42,247 nt of DNA from an uncultured Eubacteriales bacterium. Its GTDB lineage: Bacteria; Bacillota; Clostridia; Oscillospirales; CAG-272. A program made the translations under genes and the position numbers. Shown in pieces: positions 16,610 to 25,849 of the stretch. Under the pieces are notes generated by a model, which searched no databases, was not told the origin of the DNA, and was given only the letters and a program-made list of their open reading frames with translations. The first letter of the stretch is position 1. The number at the start of each line of letters is the position of its first letter. The stretch lies in NCBI GenBank assembly GCA_934476315.1, contig CAKSNQ010000014.1, positions 1 to 42,247 of the forward strand, written 5' to 3'.

Positions 16610-16650
16610 AAAACCGCACAACCGCCGACCTAACAATCGGCAGTTGTGCG
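16610..16650 (-). terminator. Terminator for the minus-strand XRE gene
   Basis: CGCACAAC.GCCGA (16615-16628) pairs with TCGGC.GTTGTGCG (16637-16650) with one mismatch; on the minus strand TTTT (16613-16610) follows the stem. Confidence 0.75.
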
Positions 16651-16685
16651 CTTTGCGGATATGCAAAATATCTGTCTCGGAAATC

Positions 16686-17060
16686 TTATTTCTCCCGTAT
16701 CATGGTGTCAAAGCAGAATACCACCGCCGAGAAACCAAAGGCGACTATGGTCGAGTCGGTTGAAATCGTACCCATCAGGTAGCAGACGCAGGCGGCAAGC
16801 ATAACTCCGACAGACAAAATGCGCGACACTTCTTTTTTGACAGTAGAAAGAAATGTCAACCGTGCATCCGCTTCATCTGCCGTCTGCTCAACCGGTAAAC
16901 CGAGCAGGTCGATAAGGCGAACCATGTGTGTCCCGTCCGGTTGCGACAGTCCGCGCTCCCATTTTGAGACTGCCTTACCCGATATGCCAAGCATCGCTCC
17001 GAGTGCATCCTGCGTCAGTCCCTTTTCTTTTCGCTTTTCCGCAATCATTTTTCCATCCAT
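16686..17060 (-). CDS. XRE-family regulator with C-terminal membrane segments
   Basis: A 124-aa protein. Residues about 5-58 form a Cro/C1-type helix-turn-helix (IAEKRKEKGLTQDALGAMLG, then ISGKAVSKWERGLSQPD). Residues about 78-118 contain two hydrophobic stretches (VGVMLAACVCYLMG and IVAFGFSAVVFCF), so it may be tethered to the membrane. GGAGG lies five bases before ATG 17060. It is divergent from the recombinase gene, whose promoter region it shares, so regulation of the recombinase is possible but unproven. Membrane-bound XRE proteins are common in Clostridia. Confidence 0.87.
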   Translation of the reverse strand: MDGKMIAEKRKEKGLTQDALGAMLGISGKAVSKWERGLSQPDGTHMVRLIDLLGLPVEQTADEADARLTFLSTVKKEVSRILSVGVMLAACVCYLMGTISTDSTIVAFGFSAVVFCFDTMIREK

Positions 17061-17128
17061 AGAAACCTCCGTAAACCGAGTGGTTGATATGGTTATTATG
17101 GGCAGAAAGCGGGGATTTCAAGCCGACG

Positions 17129-17156
17129 TTGATTCTCAAACACTTCATTTTATATA
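17129..17156 (+). promoter_or_regulatory. Possible promoter for the recombinase gene
   Basis: TTGATT (17129-17134), a 16-base spacer and TATATA (17151-17156). It lies about 115 bases ahead of ATG 17271. Confidence 0.5.
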
Positions 17157-17171
17157 TGAATTATATCAAAT

Positions 17172-17222
17172 GTGCCGGAACTGTCGCATTTATGCGGCAC
17201 CCCGGCTTTTGTTTTGCTCATT
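17172..17222 (+). terminator. Leader hairpin ahead of the recombinase, attenuator-like
   Basis: GTGCCG (17172-17177) pairs with CGGCAC (17195-17200), with an inner CGCAT/ATGCG, followed by a T-rich stretch (CTTTTGTTTTGC, then TTTTT). It lies between the possible promoter and the start codon and could limit read-through. This is inference from structure only. Confidence 0.35.
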
Positions 17223-17270
17223 TTTCAGGTAAAATAGAGGAAAGTGCGCGGAAGGAGAGACGAGAGAACG

Positions 17271-18114
17271 ATGAGTGAAGAATTTTTAACCGGGACAGGC
17301 ATCCTAAAGTTCCGTCGGCACCTGATGTTGGAGGAGCGGAGCGCGGCGACCGTCAGGAAGTACGTCCGGGACGCGACCGCGTTCGCGGCGTACGCCCGGG
17401 GGGTGCAAGGTCACAAAAGAAACCGTCATTGCCTACAAACAACACCTGCTGGGCAATTACGCCGCGCGGAGTGTCAACTCCATGCTCGCGAGCCTGAACA
17501 GCCTGTTTGCCTTCTCCGGCAGGCACGAGCTGAGAGTGAAATCGCTGAAGCTGCAACAGCAGGTCTTTTGCCCCGAGGAGAAGGAACTGACGCGAGCGGA
17601 GTACGAACGGCTTTGTGCGGCGGCGGCATGGAAGAAAAACGAGAGGTTGAACCTCATTCTGCAAACGATCTGCGGCACGGGCATCCGCGTCAGCGAGCTG
17701 AAATGCATTACGGTGGAGGCGGCGCGGCATGGCGAGGCGGTCGTGAGCGGCAAGGGAAAGACCCGTTCGGTGTTCCTCGTGAAAGAATTGCGGCAAAAGC
17801 TCCTGCGCTACGCGGCAAAACGCGGGATTGGAGGCGGCATGATCTTCGTGACGCGCACCGGCAGACCGGTCAGCCGCACCAACATCTGGCGGGAAATGAA
17901 AGCGCTGTGCGAACAGGCGCGGGTCAATCCGAAAAAGGTGTTCCCGCACAACCTGCGCCATCTGTTCGCCCGCGTGTTTTACGGCATGGAAAAGGACATC
18001 GCCAAGCTCGCGGACATTCTCGGTCACAGCAGTATCAACACCACGCGCATTTATATTGTTTCGACCGGGACGGAGCACCGCCGCCGCATGGAGCATATGC
18101 GGCTGATTCTTTAG
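17271..18114 (+). pseudogene. Tyrosine recombinase (DNA invertase-type), frameshifted
   Basis: An integrase-fold tyrosine recombinase of about 280 aa once one frameshift is allowed for. ATG 17271 opens the N-terminal SAM-like domain (ILKFRRHLMLEERSAATVRK). At a run of six G (17398-17403) the frame is lost; removing one G restores YARGCKVTKETVIAYKQHL and the rest. The catalytic domain is complete: Arg in TGIRVSEL, Lys in SGKGKTRS, HNLRH, LGHSS and the nucleophile Tyr in TRIYIVSTG. Tyrosine recombinases next to inverted repeats commonly flip promoters. The gene ends 31 bp before such a repeat. The frameshift may be a real lesion, a slippage-prone switch or a sequencing error; as written no full-length enzyme is made. 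Confidence 0.88.
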
Positions 18115-18145
18115 CCCACATACAAAAAGCGCCGCTCCCGGCACG

Positions 18146-18171
18146 TGCAACATAATGCTGATTATGTTGTA
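18146..18171 (+). repeat. Left 26-bp inverted repeat, recombinase site
   Basis: It is itself nearly palindromic: arms CAACATAAT and ATTATGTTG around GCTG. That is the layout of a tyrosine recombinase crossover site. Its reverse complement equals 18397-18422 at all 26 positions, and identity stops sharply at both ends. Confidence 0.9.
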
Positions 18172-18212
18172 CCATCCCATAGCGGCGCGATACATTTGGC
18201 ATAACTATCCGT

Positions 18213-18287
18213 TTACAGCATAACACAAAAGCGCGGTTTTGTAAAGAAGAAAATGCAAAAAAATAGCATTTTCGTAAAAATATGCAT
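18213..18287 (-). CDS. Possible 24-aa hydrophobic peptide inside the invertible element
   Basis: A minus-strand ATG at 18287 has AGGAGGG nine bases upstream (18303-18297) and a 24-codon frame rich in Phe, Ile, Leu and Met. It overlaps the predicted promoter, which lies downstream of its start, so that promoter could not transcribe it. It may be chance. Confidence 0.25.
   Translation of the reverse strand: MHIFTKMLFFCIFFFTKPRFCVML
18217..18245 (-). promoter_or_regulatory. Promoter inside the invertible element, pointing away from the LRR gene
   Basis: On the minus strand: TTTACA (18245-18240), exactly 17 bases, TATGCT (18222-18217). After inversion the boxes would lie at about 18323-18351 on the plus strand, facing the LRR gene at 18441. 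Confidence 0.7.
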
Positions 18288-18396
18288 AACGAAAAACCCT
18301 CCTGAAGCTTTTTTTGAAAAAACTATCGGAAGGGATTTTTCCCTACGCCCAAAATTCGGCGGGTTCTGACCCGCACGGACTTTATGCGACGCGGAA

Positions 18397-18422
18397 TACA
18401 ACATAATCAGCATTATGTTGCA
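18397..18422 (-). repeat. Right 26-bp inverted repeat, recombinase site
   Basis: Exact reverse complement of 18146-18171. It ends just ahead of the AGGAGG at 18426-18431 that serves ATG 18441. Confidence 0.9.
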
Positions 18423-18440
18423 TTCAGGAGGAAATTCAAT

Positions 18441-21400
18441 ATGAACAAGCACTTTAGAAAAACAATTTTAGGAATCACGCTTTGCGTGGGGCTACTGTTG
18501 ACCCTTGGCATTCTTGTGTTCGCCACAGGGACCGGCGGGGCAAATAGCGCCGCTACGCAAGCGGCAGGCACTGCAGGCACGAGCACGGCGGCGGTGAAAG
18601 CCAGTGGCACGACCGGTTCACTGACGTGGACGCTGTACGAGGACGGCTTGCTGGAAATCACGGGTGAGGGCGCGATGCCGAACTATGAATGGAATACCAT
18701 GCCTTGGTATGATTATCGCTCCACTGTTACATCCGTGAAAATCAGAGACGGTGTGACGAGCATTGGCGGTAATGCGTTCGCCGAGTGCCCCAACCTGACC
18801 TCAATCATCATCCCGAACAGCGTGACGAGCATCGGTTATAGTGCGTTCATCTGTTGCCGCAACTTGACTTCTATCACTATTCCGGACAGTGTGACGAGCA
18901 TCTACAATAATCCGCTCTCCGATTGTTCTAGCTTGACTTCAATCACAGTAGCAGACGGGAACACGACATATCACAGCGCTGACAACTGCTTAATTGAAAC
19001 AGCAACCAAAACCTTGATTGCCGGTTGTAAAAATAGTGTTATTCCGGCAGATGGAAGCGTGACGAGCATCGGCGAGAGTGCGTTCTGCGGTTCTTACGGC
19101 TTGACCTCGATTACCATTCCGGACAGTGTGACGAACATCGGCTATGGTGCGTTCACCTATTGCATCGGCTTGACCGAGATTACCATCCCGGGCAGTGTGA
19201 CGAGCATCGCCAATAATCCGCTCTCCGGTTGTTTTAGCTTGACCTCAATCACGGTAGAAGACGGGAACACGACATATCACAGCGCTGACAACTGCTTAAT
19301 TGAAACAGCAACCAAAACCTTGATTGCCGGTTGTAAAAATAGTGTTATCCCGACGGACGGTAGTGTGACGCGCATCGGTCATGGAGCGTTCTTCAGTTGC
19401 TACGACTTGATTTCGATTACTATCCCGGACAGCGTGATAAGCATCGGAGATGACGCGTTCATCTCTTGCTTCAAATTGACCTCAATCACCATCCCGGGCG
19501 GTGTGACGAGCATTGGTTATAATGCGTTCTCCGGTTGCTCCGGGTTGACCTCAATTACCATCCCGGGCGGTGTGACGAGCATTGGTTATAATGCGTTCTC
19601 CGATTGCTCCGGGTTGACCTCAATTACCATCCCGGATAGTGTGACGAACATCGGCAGTGGCGCGTTCTCTAGTTGCTCCGGCTTGACCTCAATCACGGTA
19701 GCAGACGGAAACACGGCATACCGCAGTGATGGAAACTGCTTGATTGAAACGGCAACCAAAACCTTACTGCAGGGATGCAACAACAGTGTCATTCCGACAG
19801 ACGGCAGTGTGACGTGGATCAGCCATCAGGCGTTCCAAGGTTGCACCGGTTTGACCTCCATCACTATTCCGGACAGTGTGACGAACATTGGTTATAATGC
19901 GTTTGCCGGTTGCTCCAAATTGACCTCTGTCACCATCGGAAAAGGTGTTGCGAGCATTGAGACAGACGCTTTTGACGCAAAAACCGTTGTGATTTACTGT
20001 GATGACAATCCGTATGTTGTAGAGTACTGTAAAAACAACGGGCTTCTGTGTTACCGAGTTGGAGAGGTAGCCGTAAGGGAGACCGGCACGACCGGTGGGC
20101 TGACGTGGACGCTGTATACAGACGGCTTGTTGGTGATCACCGGCGCGGGCGCGATGCCGGAGTACACTTCCCGCACCAGTGTGCCGTGGTACGACTATCA
20201 CACTCTCATTAAGTCTGTGAATATTGGAGACGGTGTGACGAGTATCAGCGCGTATGCGTTCTACTGGTGTGACAATTTGACCGAAGTCACAATCGGAAGT
20301 GGCGTCACGAGCATCGGAGATTCTGCGTTCTCCGGTTGCTCCGGCTTGACTTCAATTACCATTCCTGACGGTGTGACGAGCATCGGCGGTGCTGCGTTCA
20401 ACGGCTGCTCTGGCTTGACATCGATCACGGTAGCAGATGGAAATACGGCATACCACAGTGATGGAAACTGCCTGATTGAAACAGCAACCAAAACTTTACT
20501 GCAGGGATGTAACAACAGCGTCATCCCGGCAGATGGCAGTGTGACGAGCATCGGCGATAACGCGTTCCTCAACTGCTCCGGCTTGACCTCAATCACCATT
20601 CCGGGTAGTGTGACGAGCATCGGCGATCGTGCGTTCACCTATTGTTCCGGTTTGACTGAGATCACAGTAGCTGAGGGAAACAGTAAATATCATAGTGCGG
20701 GTAACTGTCTGATTAAGACAACATTCAAAACTCTGATTTTGGGATGCAAAAGCAGCGTCATCCCGGCAGATGGTAGCGTGACGAGCATCGGCGATCGTGC
20801 GTTTGACGGTTGCACCGGCTTGACCTCCATCACTATTCCGGACAGCGTGACGAGAATTGGCAGTTTTGCGTTCTCTGATTGCACCGGCTTAACCTCGGTC
20901 ACTATCCCCGACAGTGTGACGAGCATTGGCGATTGGGCGTTCCATAATTGCTCCGGTTTGACCTCGGTCACCATTCTGGGCGGTGTGACGAGCATTGGCG
21001 ATTATGCGTTCTCCGACTGTAGTAACCTCCAGTATCATGACTATAACGGTGGAAAATATCTCGGAAACGACAATAATTCGCATATGGCGTTGATTGAAGG
21101 GACCGCCACCTCAGGCATTCACCCGGATACTAGAATCATTGCCGACAGCGCGTTCTCTGATTGCGGCGGCTTGACTTCTATCACCATTCCGGGCAGTGTG
21201 ACGAATATCGGCAATTCCGCGTTCCGCGCTTGCTTTGCCCTGACCTCGGTCACAATCGAGAGTGGCGTGAAGGAAATCAAAAGCATGACATTCGGAAATT
21301 GCTCCAGCTTGACCTCGATTACCATTCCGGAGAGCGTGACGCGCATCGACGGAACTGCGTTTTACGGCTGCTCCGAAGATCTTGTAATTATTGCCGGAAA

Positions 21401-24400
21401 TCAGTACATCGAGAATTACTGCAAAGAGAAGGGGCTGAAATACGAATCGGCACCGGTTAAAGCAATGACAACCGACACGACCGGTACATTGACGTGGACG
21501 CTGTACACGGACGGCTTATTGGAGATTACCGGCACGGGCGCGATGCCGGACTATCAGTGGAATACCATGCCTTGGTATGATTATCGTTTCATCGTTACAA
21601 CTGTGAATATTGGAGACGGTGTGACGAGCATCGGAGATTATGCGTTCTCCGGTTGCAAAGGCATGACCTCAATTACCATTCCGGAGAGCGTGACGAGCAT
21701 CGGAGATTATGCGTTCTCCTATTGCTCCGGCTTGACCTCGGTTACAATCCCGGACAGCGTGACGAGTATTGGCAAGCGGGCGTTCTCCGACTGCTCCGGC
21801 TTGACGTCGGTCACTATTTCGAATAGTGTGGCGAGTATTGGTACTCAGGCGTTCTCCGGTTGCCGCGGCTTGACCTCAATCACCATTCCGGATAGTGTGA
21901 CGAGCATCGGATGGTATGCGTTTGAGAGTTGCTCCGGCTTGGCTGAAATCACAGTAGCTGAGGGAAATAGTAAGTATCACGGTGTCGACAACTGCTTAAT
22001 CGAAACCGCAACCAAAACTTTGATTGCCGGTTGCAAAAATAGTGTTATCCCGACTGATGGCAGTGTGGCAAGCATCGGCAGTTTTGCGTTCTTCGGTTGC
22101 TCCGGCTTGACCTCAATCGCCATCCCGGATAGTGTGACGCGCATTGGCGATTGTGCGCTCTCCGGTTGCACCGGCTTGACCTCCATTACTATTCCGGACA
22201 GTGTGACGAGCGTCGGCAGTTGGGCGTTCAGCGGTTGTTCCGGTTTGACCTCCATCACCATTCCGGGCAGCGTGACGCGCATTGACAGCACTGCGTTTTC
22301 TGGTTGCTCTGAAGATCTTGTAATTATTGCCGGAAACCAGTACATCGAGAATTACTGCAAAGAGAATGGGCTGAAATACGAATCGGCACCGATTAAAGTA
22401 ATGGCAACCGGCACGACCGGCACACTGACGTGGACGCTGTACACGGACGGCTTATTGGAAATCACCGGTGAAGGCGCGATGCCGGACTATCAGTGGAAGA
22501 CCATGCCTTGGAATGATTATCTCTCCCTTATTACATCTGTCAATATCGGTGACGGCGTGACGAGCATCGGCAATGGGGCGTTCCAGGGCTGTTCCAAATT
22601 GACCTCAATCATCCTTCCGGACGGCGTGACGAGTATCGGCGGATGGGCGTTTGACGGTTGCTCCGGTTTGGTCTCAATCACCATTCCAAACAGCGTGACG
22701 AGCATCCGCAATTATGCGTTCTACAACTGCTCCGGTTTGATCTCAATCACCATTCCAAACAGCGTGACAAGTATCGGAGATAGCGCGTTCCGCTTTTGCT
22801 CCGGCTTGACCTCGATTACCATTCCGGAGAGTGTAACAAGCATTGGCCATAGGGCGTTCGAGCGTTGCACAGGCATGACATCAATTACCATTTCCGATGG
22901 TGTGACAAGTATCGGCAATTTTGCGTTTTCCGGTTGCACTGGCTTGACATCAATTGTCATTCCGGACAGCGTGGCGAGCATCGGCGGATGGGCGTTTGAG
23001 CGTTGCTCCGGCTTGGCTGAGATCACAGTAGCTGAGGGAAATAGTAAGTATCACAGTGTCGACAACTGCTTAATCGAAACCGCAACCAAAACTTTGATTG
23101 CCGGTTGCAAAAATAGTGTTATCCCGACTGATGGCAGTGTGGCAAGCATCGGTGATAGCGCGTTCTACGGCTGCTCTGACTTGACCTCGATTACCATTCC
23201 GGAGAGCGTGACGAGCATCGGAGATTATGCGTTCTCCTATTGCTCCGGCTTGACCTCGATTACTATTCCGGTCGGTGTGACGAATATCGGTTCTTATGCA
23301 TTTGAGTTTTGCTCCGGTCTGATCTCGATCACGGTGGTAGACGGGAACACGACATATCACAGTGTTGACAACTGCTTAATTGAAACCGCAACCAAAACCT
23401 TACTGCGGGGATGTAACAACAGTATCATTCCGACAGACGGCAGTGTGACGCGCATCGGCGATCAGGCATTCTCCTATTGCTCCGACTTGACCTCAATCAT
23501 CATCCCCGACAGTGTGACGAGCATCGGCGATAGTGCGTTCTACGGTTGCTCCAAAGATCTTGTAATTATTGCTGGAAACAAATATGTCGAGAATTACTGC
23601 AAAGAGAATGGGCTGAAATACGAATCGATGCCGGTCAAAGTAAAGGCAACCGGCACGACCGGCACACTGACGTGGACGCTGTACACGGACGGTTTATTGG
23701 AGATTGCCGGTGAAGGCGCGATGCCGGACTATCAGTGGAAGACCATGCCTTGGTATGATTATCTCTCTCTTATTACATCTGTGAATATCGGTGACGGTGT
23801 GACGAGCATTGGCAGGAACGCGTTCCTGGTGTGCTCCGGCTTAACCTCAATCACCATCCCGGATAGTGTGATGAGCATCGGTGATGGGGCGTTCTACAAC
23901 TGCACCGGCTTGACCTCCATTACCATTCCGGATAGTGTGACGAGTATCGGCAGTTCTGCATTCCTACGGTGCACCGGCTTGACCGAGATCGCTGTGGCTG
24001 AGGGAAACAGTAAATATCATAGTGCGGGTAACTGTCTGATTGAGACAGCAACCAAAACTCTGATTTTGGGATGCAAAAATAGTGTCATTCCGGCAGACGG
24101 CAGTGTGACGAGCATCGGCAGTTCTGCGTTCTCCGATTGCTCTGACTTGACCTCAATCACCATTCCGGAGAGTGTGACGAGTATCGGCGAGCGGGCGTTC
24201 TACAACTGCCCCGGCTTGACCTCAATCACTATTCCGGGCAGTGTGATGAGTATCGGTAATCGGGCGTTTGACGGTTGTAGCAACCTCAAGTTCAGCTACT
24301 ATAATGGTGGAAAATATCTCGGAAACGACAATAATTCGCATATGGCGTTGATTGGAGGAACCGCCACCTCAGGCATCCACCCGGATACTAAAATCATTGC

Positions 24401-25466
24401 TGACGGTGCATTTCAGGATTGCTCCGGCTTGACCTCAATTACTATTCCCAACGGTGTGACGAACATCGGCAGTTCTGCGTTCTACGGCTGCTCCGGCTTG
24501 ACCTCGATTACCATTCCGGAGAGTGTGACAAGTATCGGTAATAGCGCGTTCTCCGGGTGCACTGGTTTGACCTCGATTACCATTCCTGATAGCGTGACGA
24601 GCATCGGCAATTATGCGTTCTACGGGTGCTCCGGTTTGACCAAGATCACCATTCCGGACAGCGTGACAAGTATTGGCAGTAATGCGTTCAGCGGTTGTTC
24701 CGGCTTGACCTCGATTACCATCCCGGACAGCGTGACGAGTATTGGCAGTTCTGCGTTCACCCATTGTTCCGGTTTGACTGAGATCACAGCAGCCGAGGGA
24801 AACAGTAAATATCATAGTGCCGACAACTGCTTAATCGAGACAGCAACCAAAACTCTGATTTTGGGATGCAAAAATAGTGTCATTCCGGCAGATGGTAGTG
24901 TGACGAGCATCGGCAGTTCTGCGTTCTCCGGTTGTTCCGGCTTGACTTCGGTCACTATCCCCGACAGTGTGACGAGCATCGGCAATGCTGCGTTCGCGGT
25001 GTGCACCGGCTTGACCTCGATTACCATTCCTGATAGCGTGACACGCATCGACAGTTGGGCGTTCAGCGGTTGTTCCGGCTTGACCTCCGTCACCATCGGA
25101 AGCGGTGTGACGAGCATCGGCTGGCAAGCATTCAACGGCGCCGACAACATTGTGATACGTAGCCAGGGAAATTCGTATGTTGAGAACTATTGCAAAACGA
25201 ACAACATTAAATACTACGACTTATCGTTTATTTACGGTGATGCCAACGGCGACGGTCAAGTCAACATTAATGACATCGTAAGACTTAAGAAGTACATTGC
25301 CGCATATGACTACGTGACTGAGACTTCCACGGTAGACGTCGGCGCGGGTGCCGATGCCAACGGTGACGGCGTAATCGATGCTCTTGACATCGTAAGACTC
25401 CAAAAATATCTGGCGAACTACGACTATGGCACCGGGACATCTACGGTTATCCTGGGACCGCAGTAA
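18441..25466 (+). CDS. Giant secreted BspA-type LRR protein with C-terminal dockerin (LRR1)
   Basis: A 2341-aa exported protein. Residues 1 to about 29 form a signal peptide (Lys/Arg start, then ITLCVGLLLTLGILVFA). The body is a LRR_5 solenoid of roughly 23-residue repeats of the type LTSITIPDSVTSIGDYAF. Five cap units (TLTWTLYTDGLLEITGEGAM plus PWYDY), near residues 55, 550, 1010, 1325 and 1735, divide it into segments. Residues about 2265-2341 are a type-I dockerin: DANGDGQVNINDIVRLKKYI and DANGDGVIDALDIVRLQKYL, two calcium-binding F-hand repeats. AGGAGG (18426-18431) sets ATG 18441; a longer upstream frame runs through the recombination site and is not used. BspA-type proteins elsewhere bind host matrix proteins or other cells. 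Expression probably depends on the orientation of the invertible element. Confidence 0.93.
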   Translation: MNKHFRKTILGITLCVGLLLTLGILVFATGTGGANSAATQAAGTAGTSTAAVKASGTTGSLTWTLYEDGLLEITGEGAMPNYEWNTMPWYDYRSTVTSVKIRDGVTSIGGNAFAECPNLTSIIIPNSVTSIGYSAFICCRNLTSITIPDSVTSIYNNPLSDCSSLTSITVADGNTTYHSADNCLIETATKTLIAGCKNSVIPADGSVTSIGESAFCGSYGLTSITIPDSVTNIGYGAFTYCIGLTEITIPGSVTSIANNPLSGCFSLTSITVEDGNTTYHSADNCLIETATKTLIAGCKNSVIPTDGSVTRIGHGAFFSCYDLISITIPDSVISIGDDAFISCFKLTSITIPGGVTSIGYNAFSGCSGLTSITIPGGVTSIGYNAFSDCSGLTSITIPDSVTNIGSGAFSSCSGLTSITVADGNTAYRSDGNCLIETATKTLLQGCNNSVIPTDGSVTWISHQAFQGCTGLTSITIPDSVTNIGYNAFAGCSKLTSVTIGKGVASIETDAFDAKTVVIYCDDNPYVVEYCKNNGLLCYRVGEVAVRETGTTGGLTWTLYTDGLLVITGAGAMPEYTSRTSVPWYDYHTLIKSVNIGDGVTSISAYAFYWCDNLTEVTIGSGVTSIGDSAFSGCSGLTSITIPDGVTSIGGAAFNGCSGLTSITVADGNTAYHSDGNCLIETATKTLLQGCNNSVIPADGSVTSIGDNAFLNCSGLTSITIPGSVTSIGDRAFTYCSGLTEITVAEGNSKYHSAGNCLIKTTFKTLILGCKSSVIPADGSVTSIGDRAFDGCTGLTSITIPDSVTRIGSFAFSDCTGLTSVTIPDSVTSIGDWAFHNCSGLTSVTILGGVTSIGDYAFSDCSNLQYHDYNGGKYLGNDNNSHMALIEGTATSGIHPDTRIIADSAFSDCGGLTSITIPGSVTNIGNSAFRACFALTSVTIESGVKEIKSMTFGNCSSLTSITIPESVTRIDGTAFYGCSEDLVIIAGNQYIENYCKEKGLKYESAPVKAMTTDTTGTLTWTLYTDGLLEITGTGAMPDYQWNTMPWYDYRFIVTTVNIGDGVTSIGDYAFSGCKGMTSITIPESVTSIGDYAFSYCSGLTSVTIPDSVTSIGKRAFSDCSGLTSVTISNSVASIGTQAFSGCRGLTSITIPDSVTSIGWYAFESCSGLAEITVAEGNSKYHGVDNCLIETATKTLIAGCKNSVIPTDGSVASIGSFAFFGCSGLTSIAIPDSVTRIGDCALSGCTGLTSITIPDSVTSVGSWAFSGCSGLTSITIPGSVTRIDSTAFSGCSEDLVIIAGNQYIENYCKENGLKYESAPIKVMATGTTGTLTWTLYTDGLLEITGEGAMPDYQWKTMPWNDYLSLITSVNIGDGVTSIGNGAFQGCSKLTSIILPDGVTSIGGWAFDGCSGLVSITIPNSVTSIRNYAFYNCSGLISITIPNSVTSIGDSAFRFCSGLTSITIPESVTSIGHRAFERCTGMTSITISDGVTSIGNFAFSGCTGLTSIVIPDSVASIGGWAFERCSGLAEITVAEGNSKYHSVDNCLIETATKTLIAGCKNSVIPTDGSVASIGDSAFYGCSDLTSITIPESVTSIGDYAFSYCSGLTSITIPVGVTNIGSYAFEFCSGLISITVVDGNTTYHSVDNCLIETATKTLLRGCNNSIIPTDGSVTRIGDQAFSYCSDLTSIIIPDSVTSIGDSAFYGCSKDLVIIAGNKYVENYCKENGLKYESMPVKVKATGTTGTLTWTLYTDGLLEIAGEGAMPDYQWKTMPWYDYLSLITSVNIGDGVTSIGRNAFLVCSGLTSITIPDSVMSIGDGAFYNCTGLTSITIPDSVTSIGSSAFLRCTGLTEIAVAEGNSKYHSAGNCLIETATKTLILGCKNSVIPADGSVTSIGSSAFSDCSDLTSITIPESVTSIGERAFYNCPGLTSITIPGSVMSIGNRAFDGCSNLKFSYYNGGKYLGNDNNSHMALIGGTATSGIHPDTKIIADGAFQDCSGLTSITIPNGVTNIGSSAFYGCSGLTSITIPESVTSIGNSAFSGCTGLTSITIPDSVTSIGNYAFYGCSGLTKITIPDSVTSIGSNAFSGCSGLTSITIPDSVTSIGSSAFTHCSGLTEITAAEGNSKYHSADNCLIETATKTLILGCKNSVIPADGSVTSIGSSAFSGCSGLTSVTIPDSVTSIGNAAFAVCTGLTSITIPDSVTRIDSWAFSGCSGLTSVTIGSGVTSIGWQAFNGADNIVIRSQGNSYVENYCKTNNIKYYDLSFIYGDANGDGQVNINDIVRLKKYIAAYDYVTETSTVDVGAGADANGDGVIDALDIVRLQKYLANYDYGTGTSTVILGPQ

Positions 25467-25564
25467 CAAAGGACATGCGTGGATGTGTCCGCAAAAATCT
25501 GCTCAACGGAAAGTAAAAAACAGTCAAAAATTTCAAAACAGCTTGAATCAGGGAGGGTTTTAAC

Positions 25565-25849
25565 ATGAACAGAGGAACAATCAAACAGGTTAAGGTTGAA
25601 GAGAAAAAGGTTTGGATCATGGTTCACCTTGAACTGAATACAAAGATCGGAAACACGCAGTATAACATTTGGGTTTCTGAAGATAGTAAATCGTCACTCC
25701 TTACTGAGGAAAATAAAACCTATGAGGTATCAGGTTTTCCCGAATCGTTCTTATGCGCGTTAGCAAACGGAATGAAATGCGAATTTGACTTCGACATGAA
25801 GAATTGTAAAATCACCTCAATCACATTCCTGGGTCCGCAGAACTCATGA
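25565..25849 (+). CDS. Small protein of unknown function, coupled to the SIR2-like gene
   Basis: A 94-aa cytoplasmic protein with no signal peptide. It looks beta-rich (KVWIMVHLELNTKIGN, TQYNIWVSEDSKSSLL) and could be a small barrel. GGGAGGG lies before ATG 25565, 98 bp after the LRR1 stop. Its stop overlaps the next start (ATGA, 25846-25849), so it is translationally coupled to the SIR2-like enzyme and is a candidate partner or inhibitor of it. Its last codons (ITSITFLGPQNS) echo both the LRR repeat text and the LGPQ end of the dockerin proteins, and the DNA there matches the end of LRR2. I recognise no family. Confidence 0.78.
   Translation: MNRGTIKQVKVEEKKVWIMVHLELNTKIGNTQYNIWVSEDSKSSLLTEENKTYEVSGFPESFLCALANGMKCEFDFDMKNCKITSITFLGPQNS

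Larger units (their letters stand above)
18146..18422. other. Candidate invertible promoter element (277 bp)
   Basis: A 225-bp segment bounded by perfect 26-bp inverted repeats lies between a tyrosine recombinase gene and the first giant LRR gene. It contains a promoter reading leftwards (18245-18217). The right repeat ends four bases before the AGGAGG of the LRR gene, so inversion would put the promoter in front of that gene with a leader of roughly 80 bases. In this sequence the element is in the apparent OFF orientation. Inversion itself is inferred. Confidence 0.82.

Noticed and set aside
18196..18224. A plus-strand promoter (TTGGCA-17-CATAAC) in the invertible segment that would make the present state ON
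   Set aside because: The -10 lacks both the first and the last T, and the minus-strand TTTACA-17-TATGCT is much better; still, weak basal expression cannot be excluded.
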